From Oleispira sp036960605 (lineage in GTDB: Bacteria > Pseudomonadota > Gammaproteobacteria > Pseudomonadales > Oceanobacteraceae): a stretch of 64,000 bases of DNA. The position numbers were made by a program, and so were the translations under genes. The stretch covers positions 1-64,000 of the forward strand of contig JBALXI010000008.1 in NCBI GenBank assembly GCA_036960605.1, read 5' to 3'. The notes beneath the pieces are model-generated. The model saw only the letters and a program-made list of their open reading frames with translations. It was not told the origin of the DNA and did not search any database. Below are positions 9,718-18,455 of this stretch, piece by piece (the stretch's first letter is position 1; each line of letters starts with the position of its first letter).

Positions 9718-12519
9718 TTAAAGCGTACGTGCGATTTCATTCACAATATACACTTCGATCTGGTCACCAGCGCGAACATCTTGATAGTTCTTAACACCGA
9801 TACCACATTCCATACCTTGGCGAACTTCTTGAACATCATCTTTAAAGCGACGTAGAGATTCTAGTTCACCTTCATAGATAACCGTATTTTCACGAAGTAC
9901 ACGGATTCTCTTATTACGATGAATAACACCATCTGTAACCATAGAACCAGCGATCAGACCAAATTTAGGCGACTTAAATACTTCACGTACTTCAGCAACA
10001 CCTAAGATCTCTTCGCGTAATTCAGGAGACAACAAGCCAGACATAGCCGCTCTGATATCGTCAATCAAATCATAGATAATGCTGTAATAGCGAAGATCTA
10101 ATTCATTGCTTTCAATAACTTTCTTCGCGGGTCCATCTGCACGGACGTTAAAGCCGAAGATAACCGCTTCAGAAGCCAAAGCCAATGTTGCGTCTGTTTC
10201 AGAAATACCACCAACACCAGAAGATACGATATTCACTTTCACTTCGTCAGTCGCAAGACCTTGAAGAGAAGCGGTTAAGGCTTCTAGAGAACCACGAACA
10301 TCCGTTTTAAGAATGATGTTCAAGTTAGATTGCTCACTGCCACCCATGTTATTAAACAAGGCATCCAGTTTCGCTTTCTGTTGACGCTGCTGAATAACTT
10401 CTTTGCGCTTAGATTCACGGTGCTCTGCTACTTCGCGTGCTTTCTTCTCGCTTTCAACAACGATGAAAGCTGCACCAGCATCAGGTGTACCATTAAGACC
10501 TAAGATTTCAACAGGAATAGAAGGACCGGCAGATTCAGCTGGCTTACCATTCTCATCCAATAACGCACGAGCACGGCCATAACAAGTACCGGCAAGAACG
10601 ATATCACCCTTCTTAATAGTACCGTTTTGAACAAGCAATGTAGCAACTGGACCACGACCCTTATCTAGGCGAGATTCAACAACAACACCTTGACCAGGAC
10701 CATCGATAACCGCTTTAAGTTCAAGCAATTCAGCTTGTAATAAAACAGCGTCTAATAATTCAGTAACACCTTCACCGGTATGTGCAGATACTGGCATGAA
10801 AGGAACATCGCCGCCCCAATCTTCAGGAATCACATCACACGCAGATAGTTCGTTTTTAACACGATCTACATCAGCGCCTTCTTTATCCATCTTGTTAATC
10901 GCAACAACGATCGGAACACCAGCCGCTTTCGCGTGCTGTACTGCTTCTTTCGTCTGTGGCATTACACCATCATCAGCGGCAACTACTAGGATAACAACGT
11001 CTGTACACTGAGCACCACGAGAACGCATAGAGGTAAACGCGGCGTGTCCTGGTGTATCTAAGAACGAGATCATACCGTGATCCGTATCTACGTGATAAGC
11101 ACCAATATGCTGAGTAATACCACCGGCTTCGCCAGTCGCTACACGACTTGAACGAATATAATCCAATAGCGAAGTCTTACCATGGTCAACGTGGCCCATT
11201 ACGGTCACTACTGGCGCACGATCTTCTTCATCAGCTTCATAAGTTACAGATTCAAATACGTCTTCTTCAAGCTTATTATCTGAAATCAACTTAGTTACTT
11301 TATGGCCAAGCTCTTCAACGACTAGCGTTGCAGTATCCTGATCTAAAGTTTGGTTAATGGTGGCCATTACGCCCATACCCATCAACGTTTTAATTACGTC
11401 ACTGGCTTTAATTGCCATCTTAGCGGCAAGATCACCCGCTGTAATTGCTTCTGGCAATTCAACTTGGTGAATAACAGGCGCCGTAGGTCGTGTGAACGCG
11501 TGCTCGTTATCTGCTTGTGCTTGTGCAGTACGCGCTGCTTTACCCTTAAGCTTCTTACGACGGCCACGTTGATTGGCTGAACCATCTTCAGTACGGAACT
11601 GACGAGGAGCACCTGAACGTGGAGCGCCGCCTGGAGCACGAGGAGCACCACCTGGAGCACGAGGAGCACTACCTGGAGCACCCGTACGTGGAGCGCTTGG
11701 AGCACCAGCACGCGGAGCACTTGGAGCGCGTTTCTTCGCGGCTTCAGTTGCTGCTTGTTTCTGCGCTAATTCTTCCTTAGTAGGAGGAACGATCTTCGCA
11801 GAAGCTGTCGCGGTTGGTCGTTTGTTACGTGCATCACGCGCAACTGGCTTAGCACTTAACTTAGGCTTAGCACCGGCTTTAGGCTTAGCACTTGCTGTCG
11901 CTTTCGGCTTCGCTTCAGCTTTTGGCTTAGCAGCTACTTTAGCTTTCGCTGCAACACGAGCTGTAGAGCTCACGCCACCACGGGCTTTTGCTTCAGACTG
12001 AGATTTCTGAGAAATCTTATGCTTAGCAGCGGGCTTAATCTTTTTCGCTTCAGCAGCGGCTTTCGCTTTCGCGGCGGCCTGAGCTACTGCTGCTGCATCA
12101 AGTGCGGCGGCAGCGGCTTTCGCTTCAACCGTTGCTTTTTCAGTAGCGATTTTCTCGTCTACGATAGCAACTTTATCAGCCTTAACTGCAGTAATTGCTT
12201 CTTCAACAACGGCTACGTCAGCATCAGACTTAACGAAAGTACGCTTCTTACGAACTTCAACAGCAACATCTTTCTTGCCGCCCTGACCCGTTTTCAAAGT
12301 ACTCGTTGTCTTACGCTTAAGACTAATCTTTTTCGGTTCAGCATCAGCTGCTTCACCGTGATTTTTCTTCAAGTGACCTAATAAGGCCTCTTTTTGGTCA
12401 GCACTAACGGCATCATCTGCGTTAGTCTGAGGTAAGCCCGCTTCTTTCATTTGAGTCAGTAATCGATCGGAATCGGTACCCACTACGTCGGCGAACTCTT
12501 GAACTGTTGTATCGGTCAT
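9718..12519 (-). CDS. infB: Translation initiation factor IF-2
   Basis: 933 aa, a long IF-2. IF-2 is the GTPase that brings fMet-tRNA to the 30S P site and promotes subunit joining. An IF2_N module occupies residues 1-55 and a second lies near 355-405. Between them is a long basic Ala/Lys/Pro linker (about 90-340) with PGGAPRA-type repeats at 270-305. The G domain has G1 GHVDHGKT at 442-449, G3 DTPG at 488 and G4 NKMD at 542, followed by the beta-barrel and C-terminal fMet-tRNA-binding domains. The gene lies 27 nt after nusA, in an operon. Internal in-frame starts giving shorter IF-2 forms are possible. Confidence 0.99.
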   Translation of the reverse strand: MTDTTVQEFADVVGTDSDRLLTQMKEAGLPQTNADDAVSADQKEALLGHLKKNHGEAADAEPKKISLKRKTTSTLKTGQGGKKDVAVEVRKKRTFVKSDADVAVVEEAITAVKADKVAIVDEKIATEKATVEAKAAAAALDAAAVAQAAAKAKAAAEAKKIKPAAKHKISQKSQSEAKARGGVSSTARVAAKAKVAAKPKAEAKPKATASAKPKAGAKPKLSAKPVARDARNKRPTATASAKIVPPTKEELAQKQAATEAAKKRAPSAPRAGAPSAPRTGAPGSAPRAPGGAPRAPGGAPRSGAPRQFRTEDGSANQRGRRKKLKGKAARTAQAQADNEHAFTRPTAPVIHQVELPEAITAGDLAAKMAIKASDVIKTLMGMGVMATINQTLDQDTATLVVEELGHKVTKLISDNKLEEDVFESVTYEADEEDRAPVVTVMGHVDHGKTSLLDYIRSSRVATGEAGGITQHIGAYHVDTDHGMISFLDTPGHAAFTSMRSRGAQCTDVVILVVAADDGVMPQTKEAVQHAKAAGVPIVVAINKMDKEGADVDRVKNELSACDVIPEDWGGDVPFMPVSAHTGEGVTELLDAVLLQAELLELKAVIDGPGQGVVVESRLDKGRGPVATLLVQNGTIKKGDIVLAGTCYGRARALLDENGKPAESAGPSIPVEILGLNGTPDAGAAFIVVESEKKAREVAEHRESKRKEVIQQRQQKAKLDALFNNMGGSEQSNLNIILKTDVRGSLEALTASLQGLATDEVKVNIVSSGVGGISETDATLALASEAVIFGFNVRADGPAKKVIESNELDLRYYSIIYDLIDDIRAAMSGLLSPELREEILGVAEVREVFKSPKFGLIAGSMVTDGVIHRNKRIRVLRENTVIYEGELESLRRFKDDVQEVRQGMECGIGVKNYQDVRAGDQIEVYIVNEIARTL

Positions 12520-12546
12520 GCATCTCTCCTAGGCCGAGTGAATCTA

Positions 12547-14043
12547 TTACTCAGTGCCTTCAAACCAAGGCTTACGAGCCGTCATAATGAGCTCTGCCGC
12601 TTTTTCTTCTGTCATGCCTTCAACGTCAATAATATCGTCGATGGCCTGCTCTGCTAGATCTTCCATTGTGCAAATACCCTGGCTTGCCAATACAAGAGCA
12701 AGATGTTTATCCATACCCTCCATTGTTAGCAAGTCTTCAGCGGGCTCTGCTTCTTCCAATTTTTCTTCGGAAGCAATAGCGAGTGTCAAAATCACATCTT
12801 TCGCACGATTTTGAAGCTCAGTTGCGATTTCTTCATCAAGGCCATCAATGGCAATCATTTCAGCAATCGGAACGTAAGCAACTTCTTCTAGCGTGGTGAA
12901 ACCTTCTTCAACCAATATCTCTGCGAAGTCTTCATCGATATCAAGCTGCTGGGTAAACTCATCAATGATGCCACCCGATTCTTCATTCTGCTTTTCAGCA
13001 GCTGCAGCTTCAGTCATTACGTTGATTTCCCAGCCGGTAAGCTCAGAAGCCAAACGTACATTCTGTCCACCACGACCAATCGCTTGCGCTAAATTTTCTG
13101 CGGCGACTGCGACATCCATCGAGTTAGAGTCTTCATCAACAATGATAGAACTAACTTCGGCAGGAGCCATTGCATTGATAACAAGTTGTGCTGGGTTATC
13201 ATCCCAAAGCACGATATCAATACGCTCGTTTCCACCCAATTCATTCGTTACCGCTTGCACACGAGAACCACGCATACCCACACAAGCTCCAACAGGATCC
13301 ATGCGGCCATCGTTAGTCTTCACAGCAATCTTGGCACGAGAACCTGGATCACGAGCAGCACCTTTAATTTCAATCACTTCTTCAGAGATTTCAGGCACTT
13401 CAATGCGGAACAACTCAATGATCATCGCTGGCACAGTACGGCTCAGCATCAATTGAGGTCCACGATTTTCTGGGCGAATACAGTCTAGAACAGCACGTAC
13501 ACGATCACCCATACGTACAATTTCACGACCAATAAGCTGATCTTTTGGCAATAAGCCTTCAGCGTTATTACCCAAATCAACAATGACGTTATCGCGAGTT
13601 ACTTTCTTAACGCTACCGCTAACAAGTTCACCGACACGATCTTCGTATTGCTCAACAACCATGGCGCGCTCAGCTTCACGTACTTTCTGTACAATGATTT
13701 GCTTAGCGGCTTGAGCACCAATGCGACCGAAGCCAGCATTATCGACCTCAGTTTCATAGACGTCACCCGGCTTCAAGTTTTCATCGATTTCTAACGCTTC
13801 TTCAAGTGTTAGTTCATCGCCTAAGCCAGGTACTACATCGTTGCTTACGACTAACCAGCTGCGGAAAGTCACATAATCACCCGTACGGCGATCAATGTTT
13901 ACAGTAATGGTTGCTTCTTCGTCTTCGTAACGTTTTTTCGTCGCCGCTGCTAATGCGGATTCAATGGCGTCAAAAATAATCTCTTTATCAACGCCTTTTT
14001 CGTTTGAAACCGCTTCCGCGACCAGAAGTATTTCTTTACTCAT
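12547..14043 (-). CDS. nusA: Transcription termination/antitermination factor NusA
   Basis: 498 aa. NusA binds RNA polymerase, modulates pausing and termination and takes part in rRNA antitermination. Visible in order are the N-terminal polymerase-binding domain (residues 1-125), an S1 domain (about 135-200), two KH domains (about 230-345, with VGMRGSRVQAV and IGRGGQNVRLA) and two acidic helix-hairpin-helix repeats at the C-terminus (about 365-490, ending PWFEGTE). It sits between rimP (20 nt) and infB (27 nt), the standard metY-rimP-nusA-infB arrangement. Confidence 0.99.
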   Translation of the reverse strand: MSKEILLVAEAVSNEKGVDKEIIFDAIESALAAATKKRYEDEEATITVNIDRRTGDYVTFRSWLVVSNDVVPGLGDELTLEEALEIDENLKPGDVYETEVDNAGFGRIGAQAAKQIIVQKVREAERAMVVEQYEDRVGELVSGSVKKVTRDNVIVDLGNNAEGLLPKDQLIGREIVRMGDRVRAVLDCIRPENRGPQLMLSRTVPAMIIELFRIEVPEISEEVIEIKGAARDPGSRAKIAVKTNDGRMDPVGACVGMRGSRVQAVTNELGGNERIDIVLWDDNPAQLVINAMAPAEVSSIIVDEDSNSMDVAVAAENLAQAIGRGGQNVRLASELTGWEINVMTEAAAAEKQNEESGGIIDEFTQQLDIDEDFAEILVEEGFTTLEEVAYVPIAEMIAIDGLDEEIATELQNRAKDVILTLAIASEEKLEEAEPAEDLLTMEGMDKHLALVLASQGICTMEDLAEQAIDDIIDVEGMTEEKAAELIMTARKPWFEGTE

Positions 14044-14063
14044 TTCTAGCCTCGCTCTCTGCC

Positions 14064-14525
14064 TTAGTCCTTGAATTGGGGAATAACGTGTGCTTTTTCA
14101 ATCATATCGATGGGCAGTAAGTACTCATGCTGGTCAACCTGCACGACGACATCCTGATCTTCGATACTAATAATGACACCCTTAAATTTACGACGACCAT
14201 CAAATGGCATACGTAAACGGATATCAGCCCACTCGTTAATGTATTTTCTAAACTGTTCCAGAGTAAACAACGGGCGATCCATACCCGGTGATGACACTTC
14301 CAGGGTATATTCCTGGCTAATAGGATCTTCAACATCCATGATCGCACTGACTTGCCGACTGACAGAGGCACAATCATCAACGCTTACACCGTTTTCATTA
14401 TCGATGTAAATGCGTAACACAGAGTGCTTGCCTTGAGCGGAATACTCTAAACCCCAAAGGGATAAGCCCATCGCTTCAATCGCCGGAGCGATCATTTCAC
14501 GTAATTCTTCTTCTTTACTAGCCAA
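14064..14525 (-). CDS. rimP: Ribosome maturation factor RimP
   Basis: 153 aa. RimP is needed for early 30S assembly. The sequence has the two-domain family pattern, with LWGLEYSAQGKHSVLRIYID in the N-terminal domain, YTLEVSSPGMDRPLF at the hinge and a C-terminal SH3-like domain. The full-length start is TTG at 14525, preceded by AAGG about 9 nt upstream. The next ATG would remove part of the first conserved helix, so TTG is preferred. It is the first protein gene of the rimP-nusA-infB operon. Confidence 0.95.
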   Translation of the reverse strand: MASKEEELREMIAPAIEAMGLSLWGLEYSAQGKHSVLRIYIDNENGVSVDDCASVSRQVSAIMDVEDPISQEYTLEVSSPGMDRPLFTLEQFRKYINEWADIRLRMPFDGRRKFKGVIISIEDQDVVVQVDQHEYLLPIDMIEKAHVIPQFKD

Positions 14526-14706
14526 GCTTAGTAACCTTTATGTTGTACGTTTCATAAAAAATCTGCATTTTTCAAACGCCAGAAACAAAAACTGGGCAAC
14601 ATGTGCCCAGTCCGCGTAACGCTTTGCAGACAAGAAAACCAAATCGCACAACGCGGTCATTAGCTTTCTCTGATCGACGTGTTTGATAAAAACAACGCCT
14701 AACAAA

Positions 14707-14726
14707 AAGCCCCTAACGAGGGGCTT
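14707..14726 (-). terminator. Terminator after tRNA-Leu
   Basis: AAGCCCC-TAACGA-GGGGCTT followed on the minus strand by a T5 run. It lies about 60 nt downstream of tRNA-Leu and separates it from rimP. The rest of the 14526-14784 gap shows no credible gene. Confidence 0.85.
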
Positions 14727-14784
14727 CTTGCTTTGCTTTTCTAATCTGCGGCAATTATATGCCTGATCGACTAAAAAAGCGAAT

Positions 14785-14871
14785 TGGTGCGGATGGGGAG
14801 ACTCGAACTCCCACGGGCGTAAGCCCACCACCCCCTCAAGGTGGCGTGTCTACCAATTTCACCACATCCGC
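14785..14871 (-). tRNA. leuU: tRNA-Leu (anticodon GAG)
   Basis: An 87-nt class II tRNA on the minus strand starts GCGGATGTGGTG and ends with an encoded CCA. Anticodon GAG lies in CTTGAGGG. The long variable arm GTGGGCTTACGCCCG confirms a leucine tRNA. It lies between secG and rimP, as in many gammaproteobacteria. Confidence 0.97.
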
Positions 14872-14891
14872 GAATCTCTACTGCTCGATGC

Positions 14892-15281
14892 TTATTGTGC
14901 TGGTACTTCTAGCACTGGCACATCATCGATCGACACATCAATATCTGGTGCATCTGTCGCAGGTGCGTATTCTTCCACAATAGGGGCGTCTTGCTCAAGC
15001 ATTTCTGTCATTTCTTGAGCTGGAACACCAATATCATTGATACCTCTAGCTTTATCACTCGCAATAACAGCCAAAACCATACTGGTTGCGAAAAATACTG
15101 CCGCGCCAATAGCCGTCATACGACTTAGGAAATTGCCTGAACCCTGGCCACCAAAGACAGTCTGAGAACCGCCGCCACCAAAAGAAGCGCCAGCATCAGC
15201 ACCTTTGCCTTGCTGAATCATCACTAGGCCAATAACACTAAAGGCTAATAAGATGTGTACTACTAGGGTAATCTTTTCCAT
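14892..15281 (-). CDS. secG: Preprotein translocase subunit SecG
   Basis: 129 aa. SecG is the small accessory subunit of SecYEG and supports SecA-driven export. Two transmembrane segments are visible (residues 3-22 and about 53-74), separated by the Gly/Ser-rich family loop GKGADAGASFGGGGSQTVFG. The C-terminal tail is acidic (EMLEQDAP, DIDVSIDDVP) and longer than in E. coli. The tpiA-secG-tRNA-Leu order is conserved in the class. Confidence 0.97.
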   Translation of the reverse strand: MEKITLVVHILLAFSVIGLVMIQQGKGADAGASFGGGGSQTVFGGQGSGNFLSRMTAIGAAVFFATSMVLAVIASDKARGINDIGVPAQEMTEMLEQDAPIVEEYAPATDAPDIDVSIDDVPVLEVPAQ

Positions 15282-15312
15282 TATATTCTCTACCTAATTA
15301 CTGATACCAACA

Positions 15313-16056
15313 TTACGCTGGATTGCAGATTCCTAAAAACTCTTCAGCCTGTAGCGATGCACCGCCCACTAAGCCACCATCAATATCCTGCTGTGCGAAC
15401 AATTCTTTCGCATTACTCGCTTTCACACTGCCGCCATAAAGAACATGACTATTCAGCGCTAATTTCTCATCTTTCGCCGCTAACAAGCCACGAATAAATG
15501 CATGCACTTGCTGCGCTTGCTCTGGAGAGGCCGTTTTACCGGTACCAATTGCCCAGACAGGCTCATACGCAAATACACATTTTGCTAACTGCTGAACGCT
15601 TAATCCGCTCAACACCGCATTAATTTGTTGTTCAATAACGACTTCAGTTTTATCCGCTTCACGTTCTGTTAACGTTTCACCAACGCAGATATAAGGCGTT
15701 AAGCCCGCCACAAGCGCTGCTTCTGTTTTAGCTAACACATCGGCATTGGTTTCAGCAAAAAGCGTTCGACGCTCAGAATGCCCAACCAAGACAGCATCAC
15801 AACTGCAATCAACTAACATGCTGGCTGATATTTCTCCGGTATAAGCACCACTACCATTAGCATTTAGATTCTGACCGCCTAGTTTTACTGAACTACCCTG
15901 CAGTTTATCTGCGACTGCCATTAAATACGGAGCCGGTGGAAATACAACGACGTCAGTTTGCTGCGGAATATTTTCTACAATACCAGCTAACAATTCATTC
16001 AACATGACCTTACTGGCATTCATTTTCCAGTTACCAGCCACCAATAGACGACGCAT
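15313..16056 (-). CDS. tpiA: Triosephosphate isomerase
   Basis: 247 aa from ATG 16056, with GAGGTGA placed 4-10 nt upstream. A GTG two codons earlier would overlap that site. The enzyme interconverts dihydroxyacetone phosphate and glyceraldehyde 3-phosphate in glycolysis. Active-site motifs are complete: the Lys of GNWKMN, the His of VGHSERR and the catalytic Glu of AYEPVWAIGTG, with the phosphate-gripping GGSVK near the C-terminus. It lies between glmM and secG. Confidence 0.99.
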   Translation of the reverse strand: MRRLLVAGNWKMNASKVMLNELLAGIVENIPQQTDVVVFPPAPYLMAVADKLQGSSVKLGGQNLNANGSGAYTGEISASMLVDCSCDAVLVGHSERRTLFAETNADVLAKTEAALVAGLTPYICVGETLTEREADKTEVVIEQQINAVLSGLSVQQLAKCVFAYEPVWAIGTGKTASPEQAQQVHAFIRGLLAAKDEKLALNSHVLYGGSVKASNAKELFAQQDIDGGLVGGASLQAEEFLGICNPA

Positions 16057-16093
16057 AATCACCTCACGATATAAAACAGGGCAAGATAGTAGC

Positions 16094-16133
16094 GAATATA
16101 GCCACCTGACTCAAGCAGTAGATGGCTATATTC
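16094..16133 (-). terminator. Hairpin between glmM and tpiA
   Basis: A perfect 11-bp inverted repeat, GAATATAGCCA (16094-16104) and TGGCTATATTC (16123-16133), sits immediately after the glmM stop codon. There is no long U tract, so it may be a weak terminator or an mRNA-stabilising stem. Confidence 0.5.
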
Positions 16134-16137
16134 ACAA

Positions 16138-17472
16138 TTAAGATATAATTTGTTCAACAACTTCAGCTAATTGCAGTGCTTTTTTAGCAACCAAGTCCCC
16201 ATCTTCGCCTTCTACCATTACCCGCACAACAGGTTCAGTACCTGAAGGACGCAACAGAACTCGCCCACGACCCGCCAGCTCAACCTCAACCGCGGCGGCC
16301 GCGGCTTGTATTGTTTTATCTTTTTTAACATCAACATCTTTATTACGACGAACATTGATCATGGTTTGCGGGCACTTAGTCATACCAGACTTAAGTTCAA
16401 ACAAACTTTTACCTGAGTCCTGCAGCGCCATCATTATCTGCAGAGCCGAAACAACGCCGTCACCGGTGGAAGTAGAATCTAAGCATAACAAATGCCCAGA
16501 AGATTCACCGCCAAAGCGCCAATCATGCTCTTTCAATTGCTGCATTACATAGCGATCACCAACATTTGCGCGCACAAAGTCAATTTTCTCCCTCTTCAAC
16601 GCCAGCTCTAGGCCTAAGTTACTCATGAGTGTACCGACAACACCACCACCTAAACGCTTACGGCTGCGAGCGTGCATTGCCATAATGAATAATAATTCAT
16701 CCCCATCGACAATTTCACCCTTTTCATCAACCATAATGACGCGATCACCATCACCATCGAAACCTATGCCCAAATCAGCACGAGTTTCGACCACTTTTTG
16801 CTGCAACTGCTTTGGCGAAGTTGAACCGACATCTTTATTGATATTCAATCCATTTGGAGCAGTACCAATAGCGATAACCTCAGCGCCTAACTCCTCAAAT
16901 ACCGCTGGCGCTATTTGATACGTCGCGCCGTGAGCACAATCCAATACAATACGCTTTCCCTTTAATTTCAAGCGGCGCACAGTACTTTTACAAAATTCGA
17001 TATAACGCCCTGCGGCATCGTTAATACGAAACGCTCTACCCAACTGATCAGATTTTACCGTCGTCATGGGCATATCAAGGTATTTCTCGATCTCTAATTC
17101 AATCGCATCGTCTAACTTGGTGCCATCAGCAGAGAAAAACTTAATGCCGTTATCTTGATAGGCATTATGAGAAGCACTAATAACAATACCGGCATCTGCG
17201 TGAAAGGTGCGCGTTAAATAAGCAATACCAGGAGTAGGCATAGGCCCTAATAACCAACTATCAACCCCAGCCGCCGCTAGTCCAGCTTCTAAAGCTGATT
17301 CAAACATATAGCCCGAAATACGTGTATCTTTACCGATGAGAATTTTACTTTTACCCTGCTGAGCAAAAACCTTGCCCGCAGCCCAACCCAACTTCATAAC
17401 AAATTCAGGGGTAATGGGATAAATTCCGACTTCACCGCGAATACCGTCGGTGCCAAAATACTTTCTACTCAT
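16138..17472 (-). CDS. glmM: Phosphoglucosamine mutase
   Basis: 444 aa from ATG 17472 (MSRKYFGTDGIRG). GAGAG lies about 6 nt upstream. An upstream TTG frame start would overlap folP and is unlikely. GlmM converts glucosamine 6-phosphate to glucosamine 1-phosphate for UDP-GlcNAc, hence for peptidoglycan and LPS. The phosphoserine loop ISASHNAYQDNG, the metal loop GFDGDGDR and the C-terminal phosphate-binding RPSGTEPVVRVM are intact. The folP-glmM pair is separated by 8 nt and is probably co-translated, following ftsH as in E. coli. Confidence 0.99.
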   Translation of the reverse strand: MSRKYFGTDGIRGEVGIYPITPEFVMKLGWAAGKVFAQQGKSKILIGKDTRISGYMFESALEAGLAAAGVDSWLLGPMPTPGIAYLTRTFHADAGIVISASHNAYQDNGIKFFSADGTKLDDAIELEIEKYLDMPMTTVKSDQLGRAFRINDAAGRYIEFCKSTVRRLKLKGKRIVLDCAHGATYQIAPAVFEELGAEVIAIGTAPNGLNINKDVGSTSPKQLQQKVVETRADLGIGFDGDGDRVIMVDEKGEIVDGDELLFIMAMHARSRKRLGGGVVGTLMSNLGLELALKREKIDFVRANVGDRYVMQQLKEHDWRFGGESSGHLLCLDSTSTGDGVVSALQIMMALQDSGKSLFELKSGMTKCPQTMINVRRNKDVDVKKDKTIQAAAAAVEVELAGRGRVLLRPSGTEPVVRVMVEGEDGDLVAKKALQLAEVVEQIIS

Positions 17473-17480
17473 ATCTACTC

Positions 17481-18359
17481 TCAATCCTTGCTAAATTCTT
17501 TTGTCGCTGCAACAACCTGCAGGGCATCAAAGGTGGCCGCCACATCATGTACCCGTAAAATGGCGCTGCCTTTCATTGCCGCAATCACCGCAGCAGCCAA
17601 ACTTCCATAGAGACGCTGATCCGCAGGCCTGTCTTGTAAAGACTCATCCTGCAAAACCTTGCCTATCATAGTCTTTCTTGATATCCCGACCAAGAGCGGT
17701 AGATCAAATTGATGAAAACTTTCCAACTCATTCAAAAGCTGATAGTTATGCGCCAGGGTTTTACCAAAGCCAAACCCTGGATCCAGCAACAAGCGTGATG
17801 ATTTAATACCCACAGCCGCACAAGCCTTTATCCTCTCGGCCAGAAAGGCATGTATGTCGTGAACGACATCATCATAGCTGGGGGTTTGCTGCATACTATC
17901 CGGCTGCCCCTGCATATGCATCAGGCAAATAGGCAGATTGGTTGCCGCCGCCGCCGCTAGGGCTCCTTCTCGCTGCAGCGCACGTACATCATTAATCAAG
18001 CCCGCGCCAACGGCGGCAGATTGCGTAATAACCGCTGGAGTACTGGTATCTACTGATATAATCACATCGAAGTTTTTATGTATCGCCGCCACGACAGGAA
18101 CAACCCTATCCAGCTCCTCCTGCAGCGAAACCGCCAGCGCTCCTGGTCGTGTTGATTCGCCCCCCACATCGATTAAGTCCGCGCCTTGCTTGATCATCTC
18201 CTCAGCATGAAACAAAGCCTTGTCGAGATTATTAAAGGATCCGCCGTCAGAAAATGAGTCCGGCGTTACATTGAGTATCCCCATAATATTACAGCGGTTT
18301 AAATCCAGCTTTTGAGCCCGCCCATTACGCGAGCCACAGTCTAAAAATTCATTTATCAT
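17481..18359 (-). CDS. folP: Dihydropteroate synthase
   Basis: 292 aa. FolP condenses 6-hydroxymethyl-dihydropterin pyrophosphate with p-aminobenzoate to dihydropteroate in folate synthesis. The TIM-barrel signatures are present: MGILNVTPDSFSDGG near residue 26, DVGGESTRPGA (pABA/pyrophosphate loop), DPGFGFGKT and the SRK motif. Its stop lies 8 nt before the glmM start. A terminator separates it from the upstream ftsH. Confidence 0.98.
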   Translation of the reverse strand: MINEFLDCGSRNGRAQKLDLNRCNIMGILNVTPDSFSDGGSFNNLDKALFHAEEMIKQGADLIDVGGESTRPGALAVSLQEELDRVVPVVAAIHKNFDVIISVDTSTPAVITQSAAVGAGLINDVRALQREGALAAAAATNLPICLMHMQGQPDSMQQTPSYDDVVHDIHAFLAERIKACAAVGIKSSRLLLDPGFGFGKTLAHNYQLLNELESFHQFDLPLLVGISRKTMIGKVLQDESLQDRPADQRLYGSLAAAVIAAMKGSAILRVHDVAATFDALQVVAATKEFSKD

Positions 18360-18409
18360 TCGAGTTATAATTCATTGTTATAAAATAGTGAGATTAAAAA
18401 ACAAACATA

Positions 18410-18435
18410 AAAAAACGGGCCGAAGCCCGTTATTT
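18410..18435 (-). terminator. Terminator after ftsH
   Basis: AACGGGC-CGAA-GCCCGTT (18414-18431) is followed on the minus strand by a T7 run. It ends the ftsH transcript before folP. Confidence 0.88.
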
Positions 18436-18455
18436 GTAGCGGTTAATTACCTAAC

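Noticed and set aside
14538..14831. 97-codon minus-strand frame across the tRNA-Leu terminator
   Set aside because: It overlaps tRNA-Leu and its terminator and shows no protein-like composition.
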